A DNA stretch of 64,000 nucleotides from JBGCEZ01 sp045106735 (lineage in GTDB: Bacteria; Planctomycetota; Phycisphaerae; Phycisphaerales; SM1A02). The DNA lies in NCBI GenBank assembly GCA_045106735.1, contig JBGCEZ010000034.1, positions 1 to 64,000 of the forward strand, read 5' to 3'. Below are positions 45,163-54,455 of the stretch, in pieces. Under the pieces are notes generated by a model. The model ran no database searches. It had not been told where the DNA came from and worked only from the letters and a program-made list of their open reading frames with translations. The stretch's first letter is position 1. Each line of letters opens with the position of its first letter. A program made the translations under genes and the position numbers.

Positions 45163-46725
45163 TCATCGCTTGGATCCACGCCCCTTGCCGCCGGTCTTGG
45201 TCGACGACTTCCGCATGCGCTGGCGCTCGGCGTGACCGCCGGCCCCACGGCTGCCCTCGCCGGGCACCGCCGCCCGGTCCTTGGCCCGGCCCTCGCGCTT
45301 CATCTCGCCAAGTTCCTTGCGGCCGCGGGCACTGAAGTGCACCTTGATCGGTACCTCGCTGTACGGCAGTTCCTCGCGCAGGCGGTTCATCAAGTACCGC
45401 TCGTATCGGTGGTCGAAGAGATCCGGCTTGTTGACCTTGAGCACGATCGTCGGCGGATGCACATCGACCTGACTGGCGTAGTACAGCTTGGCCTGCGTGC
45501 CGAGCCGCGAGGACGGACCACGATTGCCGAGAATCGTCTCGATCACGCGGTTGACCGAACTGGTTGGCTCGCGGTGGCTCGCCTGGGCGAACAGATTGAA
45601 CGCCATGTCGATCGCGTCGTCGAGTCCTTCGCCGGTGTCGGCACTCATGAAGACGATCGGGGCGTAATCCAAGCCGCGGAGCTGCTCGGTCAGGTACTGG
45701 AGGTAATCTTCGGGCGTGATCTTCGCGCGATCGAGCTTGTCGATCTTGTTGACCACGATCACCGTCGGCTTGTAGAGGCGCTGGATTTCCATCGCCAGCT
45801 TCTTGTCAACGCTCGACACCTCGGTCGTCGCGTCAACCATGAACAGGACGACGCCGGCTCGCTCGATCGCCTGCTGCATCCGGTGGTACGCGTAGTACTC
45901 GACGTCGTCGGCGAAGCTCTTCTTCTTGCGCATGCCCGCGGTATCGATCGCCACCAGCGTGCGGCCATCGCGCTCGAATCGCACGTCCACGGCGTCGCGC
46001 GTGGTGCCGGCGATCTCCGAAACGATCATGCGTTCTTCACCGGCCATGGCGTTGACCAGCGTGCTCTTGCCGACGTTTCGACGGCCGACGATCGCCAACT
46101 GCATCTCGGGTTCGTCTTCACTCGGCTGCGGCGTGGACGGCAAGTCCATCAGCGCCCCGTGCAAGCGATCGATCAGATCACGCACGCCGTATCCGCTGGT
46201 CGCGCTCATCAACGTGGGTTCGCCAAGGCCAAAGGCCGCCGCTTCCAGGCCGTGGGCAATCCACGCCTCGGAGTCGACCTTGTTGGCCACGACGATCACC
46301 GAGCCATCGATGCCTTCTTCGCGGAGCATGCGCGAGACGGTCTCGTCCAGACTCGTGATGCCGGCCTGGGCGTCGATCACGAACAGGACGATGTCCGACT
46401 CGGTGCGAGCGCGGCGAATCTGATTCTCGATGTCCGGCGTGAGCCGGGCGAGGTCTTCGCCGATCTCGTTGAAACGGGCGCCTTCGGCCGAGTACACGCC
46501 GTATCCGCCGGTGTCGATGAACTCGACTTCGACCGGAGGCGTGCCGCGACGGGCTTCCAGCGGGGCGTCGATCTGGAGGACCAGGCCGACGCGGTCGCGG
46601 GTCACGCCGGGCGTGGCGTCCACGATGGACACGCGCCGGCGAGCAAGGCGGTTGAACAGACTGGATTTGCCGACATTGGGACGGCCGACGACGGCGACGC
46701 GAGGTCGCGAGCGGGGCAGGGACAC
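45163..46725 (-). CDS. der: Ribosome assembly GTPase Der (EngA)
   Basis: 520 residues with two GTPase domains, the hallmark of Der. First: GRPNVGKSSLFN, DATPGVTRD, DTGGYGVYS, NKVD. Second: GRRNVGKSTLVN, AGTTRDAVD, DTAGMRKKKSF, NKID. A KH-like domain follows (RVIETILGNRGPSSRLGTQAKLYYASQVDVHPPTIVLKVNKPDLFDHRYERYLMNRLRE), matching the family end. The C-terminal 40 residues are basic (MRKSSTKTGGKGRGSKR). It acts in late 50S subunit maturation. The start at 46725 is right at the first beta strand. Confidence 0.97.
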   Translation of the reverse strand: MSLPRSRPRVAVVGRPNVGKSSLFNRLARRRVSIVDATPGVTRDRVGLVLQIDAPLEARRGTPPVEVEFIDTGGYGVYSAEGARFNEIGEDLARLTPDIENQIRRARTESDIVLFVIDAQAGITSLDETVSRMLREEGIDGSVIVVANKVDSEAWIAHGLEAAAFGLGEPTLMSATSGYGVRDLIDRLHGALMDLPSTPQPSEDEPEMQLAIVGRRNVGKSTLVNAMAGEERMIVSEIAGTTRDAVDVRFERDGRTLVAIDTAGMRKKKSFADDVEYYAYHRMQQAIERAGVVLFMVDATTEVSSVDKKLAMEIQRLYKPTVIVVNKIDKLDRAKITPEDYLQYLTEQLRGLDYAPIVFMSADTGEGLDDAIDMAFNLFAQASHREPTSSVNRVIETILGNRGPSSRLGTQAKLYYASQVDVHPPTIVLKVNKPDLFDHRYERYLMNRLREELPYSEVPIKVHFSARGRKELGEMKREGRAKDRAAVPGEGSRGAGGHAERQRMRKSSTKTGGKGRGSKR

Positions 46726-46854
46726 AGGATGACTTTCACGGAATGGAGAGGGGTCGGTGCTTCAGCTGCGCACGAGCGCGGCTGAACCGGGGGGCAGGCC
46801 GCGATGCAGCGGCAAGGTGCGTTGGATGGAAGAGGTGCACCGGACGGTGCCGGT

Positions 46855-47256
46855 TCAGCCCTCTTCGGGTTCGATCGTGACGTGGATGCGCTTGCTGCGG
46901 AATTGCTCTTCCAACAGCTCAGCGTGCTCTTGGTGGGTCACCAAGAGGAGGCTGACGCCACGGCGGTGGGCTTCAAGCATGCGCGTGACGGCCACTTGGT
47001 GGGCGAGTCGTGCGACTTGGACGATGGAGCGAGCGACCCACACCATGTCGTTGACGTTGTCGTTGTGGAGCAGCACGCGGTACTGCGGAAGACGCCGCCG
47101 CTTGGGCGCGGTTCGCGCGGGACGCGGCGCGGTGGCCACGGTGCCGGAAGACGAGTCACGGTCCGGTTCAGCTTCCCGCGGTTCGGGCGGCGGGGCCGCG
47201 GCACCTTCACTGACGGGGCCAGTGGACGGAGCGATCGCCGCATCGGTTCGGTACAT
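46855..47256 (-). CDS. clpS: ClpS, N-end rule adaptor for ClpAP
   Basis: 133 residues. The first 55 are disordered and Pro/Ala-rich; the rest is the ClpS domain: LPQYRVLLHNDNVNDMVWVARSIVQVARLAHQVAVTRMLEAHRRGVSLLLVTHQEHAELLEEQF. The N-D (LHNDN) and the M-AH-R-G (MLEAHRRG) boxes form the pocket that reads N-terminal aromatic or Leu residues. It delivers such proteins to ClpA. No clpA gene is adjacent. Start at ATG 47256. Confidence 0.92.
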   Translation of the reverse strand: MYRTDAAIAPSTGPVSEGAAAPPPEPREAEPDRDSSSGTVATAPRPARTAPKRRRLPQYRVLLHNDNVNDMVWVARSIVQVARLAHQVAVTRMLEAHRRGVSLLLVTHQEHAELLEEQFRSKRIHVTIEPEEG

Positions 47257-47568
47257 GACGAGGTCTCCGTGGGACCGGGGCCGCCAACTCGTGCGGGGCG
47301 CCCGGCTTGCATGATTGCAGATCCGGCCGCGACGTGTGCGATTCGGGGGGCCAGAGCCGGCACACACCTCGAGACCGGGGCGCCTGACATCGCGAATACC
47401 CGATCATACACCGATCATCAAGCCGATGACCGTCGCCCCCGCCGCGCGATGGCGGAACATCGCCGGGTCGCCCACTTGCACCACCGACGGCCGGGCATCA
47501 CCGCAGTCGCGAGTCGGCGACTCGCCGCCAGCGCGCCGCCCGCACGTCACCCGCACGTCACCCGCGGG

Positions 47569-48597
47569 TCACCACCGGACGACCAGCTTGCCGAACTGCT
47601 CCCCCGCTTCCAACCGGGCGAATGCGTCCCCAGCCTGCTCGGGGCGATACTCCGAGTCGATCACCGGCTGCAGCGACCCGTCGAGATGCAGGCTCATGAC
47701 CTCGCGGAACTCGTCCATGTCGCCCATCGTCGAGCCCAGAATCGAGAGCTGGTTCCAGAACACCCGGGCCAGGTCGGTGGTGGCGTCGGGCCCGGTCGTG
47801 CAGCCGCAGGTGACGTAGGTGCCGCCGCGGGCAAGGCTCTTGACCCCGGCGAGGTGGACGGCCTTGCCGATCGAGTCGGCACAAATGTCGACGCCCCGCT
47901 TGCCGGTCAGGCCACGCACCTCGCGCGACCAGTCGGTCCCGGTATCCAGGACGCCGGCGTCGGCCCCCAGCTCACGGGCCCGGTCCAGTTTGTCCTGGTG
48001 GCGACTGGTGACGATCACCCGGCACCCAAAGTGGCGGGCGATCGAGAGGCAGGCCAGCGCGACGCCGCCGCCGATCCCGGTGATCAGCACGATCATCCCG
48101 GGCTCCAGGCGAGCCCGCGTCCGCAGCATCCGCCACGCGGTGAGGTGGCTGAGGGCCGTGGCCGCCGCCTGACCCGCGTCGGCATCGCCAATCGGCAGCA
48201 AGTTCTCGACCGGGGCGACGAAGAACTCGCCCAGGCAACCGTCGACGTGCTCGCCGATCATCACGATGTCCGGCCGCGAGGGAATCACGTCGGGCGACGG
48301 CGGCACCGCCTTGGGCATGGCCGCATTGAGGACGACCCGGCGACCGATCCAGGCGGGGTCGACGCCCTCGCCCACGGCCTCGACCGTGCCGGCGCCGTCC
48401 GAGCCGCTGATCCGCGGGTAGGTCATCTCGATCCCCGGCAAGCCGCGACCGACCCACAGGTCCAGGTGATTGAGCGCCGCCGCTTCGGTCCGCACGCGGA
48501 CCTGCCCCGGGGCCGCCACCGGATCGGGGTAGTCGTTTACCAACGCCACGTTCGGGGCGACGGGATGGCCTTGCTGACGAATGACGACGGCCTTCAT
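47569..48597 (-). CDS. MDR-family zinc-binding-type/quinone oxidoreductase
   Basis: 342 residues. GroES-like N-terminus with ALNHLDLWVGRGLPG and ISGSDGAGTVEAVGEGVDPAWIGRRVVLN, then the Rossmann fold with VLITGIGGGVALACLSIARHFGCRVIVTSRHQDKLDRARELGAD and ADSIGKAV. The catalytic-zinc Cys/His pair of alcohol dehydrogenases is not evident (the family's C-H position reads NHLDLW). The NHLDLW type acts on enones, quinones or similar; the substrate is unknown. The ATG at 48597 starts the conserved MKAVVIRQ; a 300-residue extension is an antisense shadow of the gene at 48982. Confidence 0.9.
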   Translation of the reverse strand: MKAVVIRQQGHPVAPNVALVNDYPDPVAAPGQVRVRTEAAALNHLDLWVGRGLPGIEMTYPRISGSDGAGTVEAVGEGVDPAWIGRRVVLNAAMPKAVPPSPDVIPSRPDIVMIGEHVDGCLGEFFVAPVENLLPIGDADAGQAAATALSHLTAWRMLRTRARLEPGMIVLITGIGGGVALACLSIARHFGCRVIVTSRHQDKLDRARELGADAGVLDTGTDWSREVRGLTGKRGVDICADSIGKAVHLAGVKSLARGGTYVTCGCTTGPDATTDLARVFWNQLSILGSTMGDMDEFREVMSLHLDGSLQPVIDSEYRPEQAGDAFARLEAGEQFGKLVVRW

Positions 48598-48981
48598 GGC
48601 GGGCTCCTCTGGGGGGCGGCGTGGGCGACGGGGCGAACGAGGCCGACGGGGCGACGCGGGGAACGCGGGGAACGCGGAGAACGCGCGGAACGCAGGCGAC
48701 CGGCCACGTCGACACGCGCTGACGTGCCGCGGGGTGTCCGAATAACGCGGGGACGCCCATCGGCACCGGCTTTTCGGGGCGGCAGTGTACGACGCCAGCC
48801 CTTGGGTCTCGACGTGAAGGACCGGAAACGTCAATCTGGCCCTGGCCAAGGGATGTCGCGGAATGAAAGGGGCTTGTCCTGGGTCCCTCTCTCGGCGGCC
48901 CCTTCGTTTCGAACGCCCGAATTGAAACGAGACCACCGCTGCGTGGGCCCTCCCGGCCCACCTCTGGAGGCTTGAGAAGAC
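48598..48981. other. Divergent intergenic region with 9-bp tandem repeat
   Basis: 384 bp between the oxidoreductase and the large repeat protein, which are divergent. It contains four 9-bp units GAACGCGGG (and variants) at 48661-48696 and a GGGCGACGGGGCGAACG-type run just before. No clear promoter, no gene. Confidence 0.6.
48661..48696. repeat. 9-bp tandem repeat, 4 copies
   Basis: GAACGCGGG, GAACGCGGA, GAACGCGCG and GAACGCAGG follow each other without gaps. Confidence 0.85.
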
Positions 48982-51351
48982 ATGACAGACCAGAACGACC
49001 GTGGGGCGCGTCGCGCCCGATCTTTGCCATGGCGACCCCCCGCCCGCCTCGTTGCCGCCGCCGTGCTGACGGCCGGCCTGGGCCTCATCGCGGTCCCACC
49101 GACGGTCGTTGCCTCCACCGCGGCCGCCACATCGGCCGCGGCCCCGCAGAAGCAGAAGCAACAACAGAAGCAGAAGCAGAAGGCGGCTTCCGACAATCGG
49201 GCCGCCGCCCAGCGCGCGGCCAAGCAAAAAGCTGACCGGGCTGCCCGAGAGCGCGCCGCCCGTCAACAAGCAGAGCGCGCGGCGAAGGAACGCGCCCAGC
49301 GCGCCGCCCGCGAACGTGCGGCACGGCAGCAGGCCGATCGCGCCGCGAAGGATCGAGCCCAGCGCGCCGCCCGCGACCGGGCCGCCCGCCAACAGGCTGA
49401 ACGCGCCGCGAAGGATCGAGCCCAGCGCGCCGCCCGCGACCGGGCCGCCCGCCAGCAGGCTGAACGCGCCGCGAAGGATCGAGCCCAGCGCGCCGCCCGT
49501 GATCGCGCCACCCGCCAGCAAGCCGATCGCGCCGCGAAAGAACGCGCCCAGCGTGCTTCACGCGACCGCGCCACGCGCCAGCAAGCCGACCGCGCGGCCA
49601 AGGAACGTGCCCAGCGCGATGCCCAGAACCGGGCCGTCCGCGATCGGGCCGAGAAAGCCGAACGCGAGCGTCGCGCTGTCGAGCAGTCTTTCCGCGACCG
49701 GGAAGCGGATTTCATGCGGGCCGCCCGCGAACGTGCGGCCGCTGACCGCGTTCGCCGCCTGGCGAAGGAAGCTGCCGCCGAGCGCGCACGACGCGCGGCC
49801 CCGCCTCCGCCGAACATCCGTCGCACCGAACCGCCGGCGCTCTCGCGCCAAGCCGCCCGCCGAGAAGAAGTCCAGCGTCGCCGGGCCGAGCTCGCCGACC
49901 AAGAGCGGGCCCGTCGCGAGTGGATCCTGAAAGAACAGACCGACGCCGCCCGCGCTCGGGCCGAGGCCCGCAAGTTGGCCGAGCGCTCAGCCTCCGCCAA
50001 CCGCGTCAGCCGTACGCCCGTCGACCTGGGCACGCGGCCCCTGAAGATCGCTCCCAATGGGACGCTCGCCGTCCCGGAACGTTCACCCGGCATCGCGTCC
50101 ACCGTGCGTCCCGGCACGGCCAAGATCGCCCCCAACCAGCGCGGCGCCGCGTCCGCCCTCGGCACGACGCCCGGCGCCACGTCCAAGCTTCCCCCGCGGA
50201 AGTCAAATACGCCGAGCTTCGGCAACCAGGACGGTCGCCCCCAGGCCACGATCCAACCCGGCGTTCGGCGTCCGACCGGCGAAGGCCGCATCGGCGCCCA
50301 AGGCAACCCACGCGTCTTGGCCCCGGCCACGATCGCGCCGATCGCCTCGCGACCGCAACTGATCGACCCGCCGATCTACTCGCCGGAGACGCCCGTCGTC
50401 CCGATCAACGTGGACGATCCGATCGTCATCGTCGAGGACGATTCGAGCGTCACGATCTACGCCGACGACGTCGACATCATCATCGATGACCCGATCGTGA
50501 CCATCGGCTGCGACAACATCTGGTACGAGCCGGCGTTCTTCTCCGGCCATTCGATCCACTTCGGAGGTTGGGACCATGGCTGGTTCTGGCACTTCGGTGG
50601 CCACCGTGGGCACCGCTACCACTCGCCGTCGCGGCGATCGTGGTTCGGCTTCCGGCTCCGCTTCGGCGGCTGGGGCTTCCCGTACGTCCGCCGGTACCAC
50701 CACTTCGATCACTTCGGCTACCGGCACGACCCGTACAGCCACTTTGGCCTGCTCTACCAGATCCCCGCTCGCCCCGGATACGCCCGCCGTGCGAGTTGGA
50801 GCCAGCCGTGGCGGGGCTGGTACGAGGACGTCTGCCGTCCGCGCCGCGACACGTACATCCGCACGGTGTACGTCGACACGCCCGTGCTGACCGCGCCCGT
50901 TCCGACCGTGGCCGAGGCCTGGAGCGAGTTCAGCGTGGGACGGGCCGGACGGTCGTTCGACATGTTCGACCAGATCCTTGCGGTCTACCCCGATGACGAC
51001 GACGCCCGGCTGGGGCGCGGCATGGCCTCCGCCCGTATTGGCGACTTCGCCCCGTCGGCCACCGACCTGCGCCGGGCCCTGGCCCTCGGTCCGGATCCGA
51101 TTCTGCGGGTGCCGCTCGATGACGGCGTGCTCGAACAGCTTGGCACCGTTCGCTTGCGGGCCAACGACCATCGCCGCTCCGGTGGCAACGAGTCCAACGC
51201 CCTGCTGATCATCGCCGTGCTGCGGGCCTCGCTGGGCGAAGACGCCGCCGCGTACCACGCCATCGACCGGGCGATCGACCTGGGCGAAGTCTCCGACGCA
51301 GCCCTGGGCCTGCGAAGCGAGCTCGACCGCCGCCTCACCGGATTCGATTGA
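48982..51351 (+). CDS. Large exported repeat protein: charged helix, His/Trp-rich core, TPR-like end; unknown
   Basis: 789 residues. Order: basic start and hydrophobic segment (LVAAAVLTAGLGLIAVPPTVVAS, signal-like, about 23-45); Gln/Lys run (KQKQQQKQKQK, 57-67); six near-identical 21-residue units at about 91-216 (RAARQQAERAAKDRAQRAARD), highly charged and probably one long helix or coiled coil; more Arg/Glu/Ala helix to about 335; a Pro/Gly-rich spacer; acidic strands (VPINVDDPIVIVEDDSSVTIYADDVDIIIDD, about 473-503); then a region rich in His, Trp, Gly, Arg (HFGGWDHGWFWHFGGHRGHRYH, about 525-595); finally two or three TPR-like helix pairs (about 640-780). No complete family is recognised. 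It could be an envelope-spanning or metal-binding structural protein. Confidence 0.85.
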   Translation: MTDQNDRGARRARSLPWRPPARLVAAAVLTAGLGLIAVPPTVVASTAAATSAAAPQKQKQQQKQKQKAASDNRAAAQRAAKQKADRAARERAARQQAERAAKERAQRAARERAARQQADRAAKDRAQRAARDRAARQQAERAAKDRAQRAARDRAARQQAERAAKDRAQRAARDRATRQQADRAAKERAQRASRDRATRQQADRAAKERAQRDAQNRAVRDRAEKAERERRAVEQSFRDREADFMRAARERAAADRVRRLAKEAAAERARRAAPPPPNIRRTEPPALSRQAARREEVQRRRAELADQERARREWILKEQTDAARARAEARKLAERSASANRVSRTPVDLGTRPLKIAPNGTLAVPERSPGIASTVRPGTAKIAPNQRGAASALGTTPGATSKLPPRKSNTPSFGNQDGRPQATIQPGVRRPTGEGRIGAQGNPRVLAPATIAPIASRPQLIDPPIYSPETPVVPINVDDPIVIVEDDSSVTIYADDVDIIIDDPIVTIGCDNIWYEPAFFSGHSIHFGGWDHGWFWHFGGHRGHRYHSPSRRSWFGFRLRFGGWGFPYVRRYHHFDHFGYRHDPYSHFGLLYQIPARPGYARRASWSQPWRGWYEDVCRPRRDTYIRTVYVDTPVLTAPVPTVAEAWSEFSVGRAGRSFDMFDQILAVYPDDDDARLGRGMASARIGDFAPSATDLRRALALGPDPILRVPLDDGVLEQLGTVRLRANDHRRSGGNESNALLIIAVLRASLGEDAAAYHAIDRAIDLGEVSDAALGLRSELDRRLTGFD
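49252..49629 (+). repeat. 63-bp coding tandem repeat, 6 copies
   Basis: Six units of 63 bp encode 21 residues each. Copies 2 to 4 are almost identical in DNA, so the array is young or kept uniform. Confidence 0.9.
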
Positions 51352-51625
51352 CCCCACCCGCCGACGGGAAGCCGAGGCCATGCCGCGGGCTCGCTTGAGC
51401 CCCGGCGTGGCTCAGGCGGGGGTGGATCGGGCGAGGGTGGATCAGCCCGCGGCGCGAACGAGCGTGCGCGGGGCCGAAGCGTAGAAACCTGCCCTGGCGT
51501 TTCGTCGGACGCTCAGTCCGGACAGGCCCTGAAAGAGCGATCTTCGAGCAGTTGAACGGCGAAGATGCGATGCGCATGCAACGGCTCAGAGACGCAGCGA
51601 TCGGCCACATCGTGGCCAGACACTC
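51352..51625. other. Intergenic region between convergent genes
   Basis: 274 bp. It contains GGCGGGGGTGGATCGGGCGAGGGTGGATC, two imperfect copies of GCG(A)GGGTGGATC near 51417-51440, and a GGACAGGCCCTGAAAGAG stretch. No gene supported and no clear terminator. Confidence 0.45.
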
Positions 51626-52816
51626 CTACGCCGCCCACGCCAGCACATTCGCGATCAACAGCAACCCGCCCAGCGCCAAACTGCCGCCGAGCACGATGGC
51701 GATCGCTTCGCGCCCCCGCAGATGCAAGAGTCCGACGGCCACGGCGACGGCGATGATGAGATGCAGCAGGCCTTCGACGAGGAACGCGGCCAGGACGCTG
51801 GGGATGCCGAGCAAGGCGGCCAATCGAGCCACGCTCACCACGGCCAACGTGCGCCCCGCATAGCCAATCGCGTCGCCAATGCGGCGATCGCTGAACCACG
51901 CGAAGACCAGTCCCGCGCCGGCAATCGCGCCCCACCACATCGTTTGCACGAGCAGCGTGCGGACGACCCATCGGATCCGCACGCCAAAGCTGACCGTGCC
52001 CTCGGCGACGGCGGCATCGGCCGCACCCGCTCCGGCCCCGTCCACCACCCCCGCCGCGACGGCGGGATCGGGGTACAGCACGCCGGCGCCCGACAGTCCA
52101 GCAATGACGAGCAGCAGGGTGACCGCGACGGCGATCGCCCAGGGCGTGTACGGATCGCCGGGCAGGCGGCGCACCAGCGGACGCTCGTGGCGTTCGATTT
52201 CTTCGTCTTCGACTTTGGTGCGTTCCACCGCCGCGCCCGGTGAATCGTCGCCCGCGGTGGTCGGTGGGGCTGCGGTGGCTGCGGTGGCTGCCGCGCCGAC
52301 CGCGGCCCCACCGACTGATGCACTGGCCGCCACATTGGCCGCGGCACCGGCGACTTCCGGCTCCGGGGCATCGGTCACCAAGTGGTAGCGATTCTGCGAA
52401 TCGTCCCAACCACAGCGCAGGCAGATCGGTCCGGCGACGCGGCGCTCGGACCCGCAGCTCGGACACGGCGGAAGATCGGACGGGACGTCGGGGCCGACGG
52501 GCGTTTCCTCGCCCGGGACTTCCAATGGGTACGACTCTTCGCCGGTGCCTGGCGGCGGCGCGGCGGCGTTCGCGGCATCGGCTGAGCTTCCACGGGATGC
52601 GTCCGGCGCGGCCGGCTCCGCCGCAGATTCGGCGGCATTCCCCGCCGCGGTGTCGGCGCCATCCGCCCCATCCATCAACGGGGACGCCGCGGCATCTCCC
52701 GACGGCTCAGCCGAGGCATCGTCGGCCGACGCTCCGTCAGGTCGTGGATCGCGATCGTGGTCAGGGTCGTGACCGTGGGACGAATCGGACGCGGGATCGG
52801 GGGTTTCATTGGGCAC
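51626..52816 (-). CDS. Zinc-ribbon multi-pass membrane protein, unknown
   Basis: 396 residues from a GTG with AGGAGA in front. Residues 1-125 are disordered (Asp/His/Ala/Pro-rich), then a ribbon LPPCPSCGSERRVAGPICLRCGW (about 120-142), another Ala/Thr-rich linker, and five or six transmembrane segments (WAIAVAVTLLLVIAGLSGAGVLY; TMWWGAIAGAGLVFAWFS; LAVVSVARLAALLGIPSVLAAFLVEGLLHLIIAVAVAVGLL; AIAIVLGGSLALGGLLLIANVLAWA). The CxxC pairs fit the ribbon-membrane group at 18717, 22613 and 43704. The start overlaps the 3' end of the phosphoglycerate mutase gene by 11 bp, which suggests coupling. Function unknown. Confidence 0.8.
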   Translation of the reverse strand: MPNETPDPASDSSHGHDPDHDRDPRPDGASADDASAEPSGDAAASPLMDGADGADTAAGNAAESAAEPAAPDASRGSSADAANAAAPPPGTGEESYPLEVPGEETPVGPDVPSDLPPCPSCGSERRVAGPICLRCGWDDSQNRYHLVTDAPEPEVAGAAANVAASASVGGAAVGAAATAATAAPPTTAGDDSPGAAVERTKVEDEEIERHERPLVRRLPGDPYTPWAIAVAVTLLLVIAGLSGAGVLYPDPAVAAGVVDGAGAGAADAAVAEGTVSFGVRIRWVVRTLLVQTMWWGAIAGAGLVFAWFSDRRIGDAIGYAGRTLAVVSVARLAALLGIPSVLAAFLVEGLLHLIIAVAVAVGLLHLRGREAIAIVLGGSLALGGLLLIANVLAWAA

Positions 52817-54227
52817 GACCGTTCTCCTGGCGTCGCCGGTGCGGGCGACGGGGCGTACGTGGGCGCCGCACCCCTGCACCGTACAACAGGAACTCGACGA
52901 CGTCGTCACCCGGACGCAGACGCAATTCCGCGTCGTCGGCCAGTGACGCGTCAAAGGGCATCGTCCGGGGGCTCGCGAATCCCATGCCGGCGAACACCGC
53001 CGGGATCGCGCCGGCCACGCGAGCTCCCGTGGCGGGATCACGAACCGGGCCGGCCACGACCAGCAGACGCCACGTCTCCGGCTGGCCGGCCAGCGCGACG
53101 GCGAGCGGGCCGATGATGCGCTCGTCGATGAGTTCGATTCGGGACACCCGTTCATCGGCCGACCGCGCGATGTCGGCGTCGGCTTGGTCCGCCTCGCCCG
53201 GGACAGCGCTGGCCGACCACATGCCAAAGGCCAGCGCGGGCGACGTGGCGGCCGCAACAAGCTCGGCCACGAAACGCGACGGATCCAGCGGCACGCGGCG
53301 GACGTCCGCGCCGATCGCCCGGCCGAAACCAAGCCCGATCGGATCGTTCGCCACGACTGTCGCCGGTCGCCCTTCGTAGCGCTGCATCGTTTCGTGCAAG
53401 CCATGGCCTCGGCCACCGCCCCACGGCCAGGCATGCGTCGGGACGGGCAAGCCCGCATCGCGGCGCGTGGCCAACACCTCGTGGCCCTTGAGGATCGCGG
53501 CGGCGTGATCCATCCACGCCCGCAGCGCGCGGGAGCCGGGTCCAGTGGGCACGCACGACGCGGCCGTCCGTCCCAGGCCCGCGGCCGGCGACCACATGAC
53601 CAAGCCATCGACATCGACGCCCGGAGCGAGCTCGAGCACGATGCGGTGGGGAGCGACGCGCCGCCAATGGCCGGTGGCCAACGCACCGACGGCCGAGCTT
53701 TCGCCCGCGCCGGTGGGCTCCATCAACGAGTGGAACACGGCGTCGGCTTCGGCCTCGGTCAATCCGTGGTCGCCGCTCCGCACGATGCGGCCGGCTTCGA
53801 CGGCAATGAGATCGATGCACAGGCCGGGCCGTTCGGTGACCGGCGCGGACTCCGCCGACAAAGCCCGCCGGGACGCGGCGGGGGAGGTGGAGGTGGAGGT
53901 GGAGGCGGAGGCGGAGGCGGATCCCGCACCGTCGACTCCGTCATCATCGCCTTCTGTCCCGAGCAGGCTCGCGCACGGCACGCCTTGGAGCCCCGGATCG
54001 CGCCCGACCAGCAACCCCAGAAGATCCGAACGCCCCAAAGGGCGGGGCGATGGCCCCGGGATGATCGCCGCCGGGCGCCCTTCCGCCGCCAGCCGGTCAA
54101 GATTCGGCGTTCGCGCGACGCCAAATGGCTCGCGGTCCCCCAACGCAGCGGACACCGGTCCGGACGTATCGTCCAGAAGCACGATCACGTGCCGATCGGC
54201 CTGTATCCCGCGTTCCAACCGCTTCAC
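52806..54227 (-). CDS. Archaeal-type cofactor-independent phosphoglycerate mutase-like
   Basis: 473 residues from a GTG preceded by GGGAAGG. The alkaline-phosphatase-fold pattern is visible: VIVLLDDTSGPVSAALGDREPFGVARTPNLDRLAAEG, with D near the N-terminus and TPNLDRLA, then GPSPRPLGRSDLLGLLVGRDPG (the usual metal-site region, here GRSDLLGLLVG), and later DHAAAILKGHEVLATRR...THAWPWGGGR. The apgM family interconverts 2- and 3-phosphoglycerate in glycolysis. An Ser/Ala/Thr repeat (SASASASTSTSTS) is inserted near residue 95, encoded by GGAGGT/GGAGGC hexamers. The usual catalytic Ser in ...TPG/S-G sequences is not clear to me, so the exact activity is uncertain. It could be a diverged paralog. 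Confidence 0.75.
   Translation of the reverse strand: MKRLERGIQADRHVIVLLDDTSGPVSAALGDREPFGVARTPNLDRLAAEGRPAAIIPGPSPRPLGRSDLLGLLVGRDPGLQGVPCASLLGTEGDDDGVDGAGSASASASTSTSTSPAASRRALSAESAPVTERPGLCIDLIAVEAGRIVRSGDHGLTEAEADAVFHSLMEPTGAGESSAVGALATGHWRRVAPHRIVLELAPGVDVDGLVMWSPAAGLGRTAASCVPTGPGSRALRAWMDHAAAILKGHEVLATRRDAGLPVPTHAWPWGGGRGHGLHETMQRYEGRPATVVANDPIGLGFGRAIGADVRRVPLDPSRFVAELVAAATSPALAFGMWSASAVPGEADQADADIARSADERVSRIELIDERIIGPLAVALAGQPETWRLLVVAGPVRDPATGARVAGAIPAVFAGMGFASPRTMPFDASLADDAELRLRPGDDVVEFLLYGAGVRRPRTPRRPHRRRQENGRAQ
53884..53926. repeat. Hexanucleotide repeat in the phosphoglycerate mutase gene
   Basis: GGAGGT x3 to 4 followed by GGAGGC x3 encode Ser-Thr and Ser-Ala dipeptides on the minus strand. 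Confidence 0.85.
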
Positions 54228-54455
54228 CGCCCTTCCCGTTCCCGATTCGCCCCGTGACCGCGCGCCCGCCGCACGCCCGCCACCCCCAGCCGAGCACGCA
54301 AGCCCAGCAATACCAGGGATTTCCTCCGCCGCCGGCCGCCGCCGGCCACAAACCCGAGGGACGCCGGGAACAGTCCGCCCGCGCCATCCGTCTATGGTCA
54401 TATCGACGCTCGCTCCCGACAAGAGCGTTCGACCCAACTCTTGAGGAGCCTTGCC

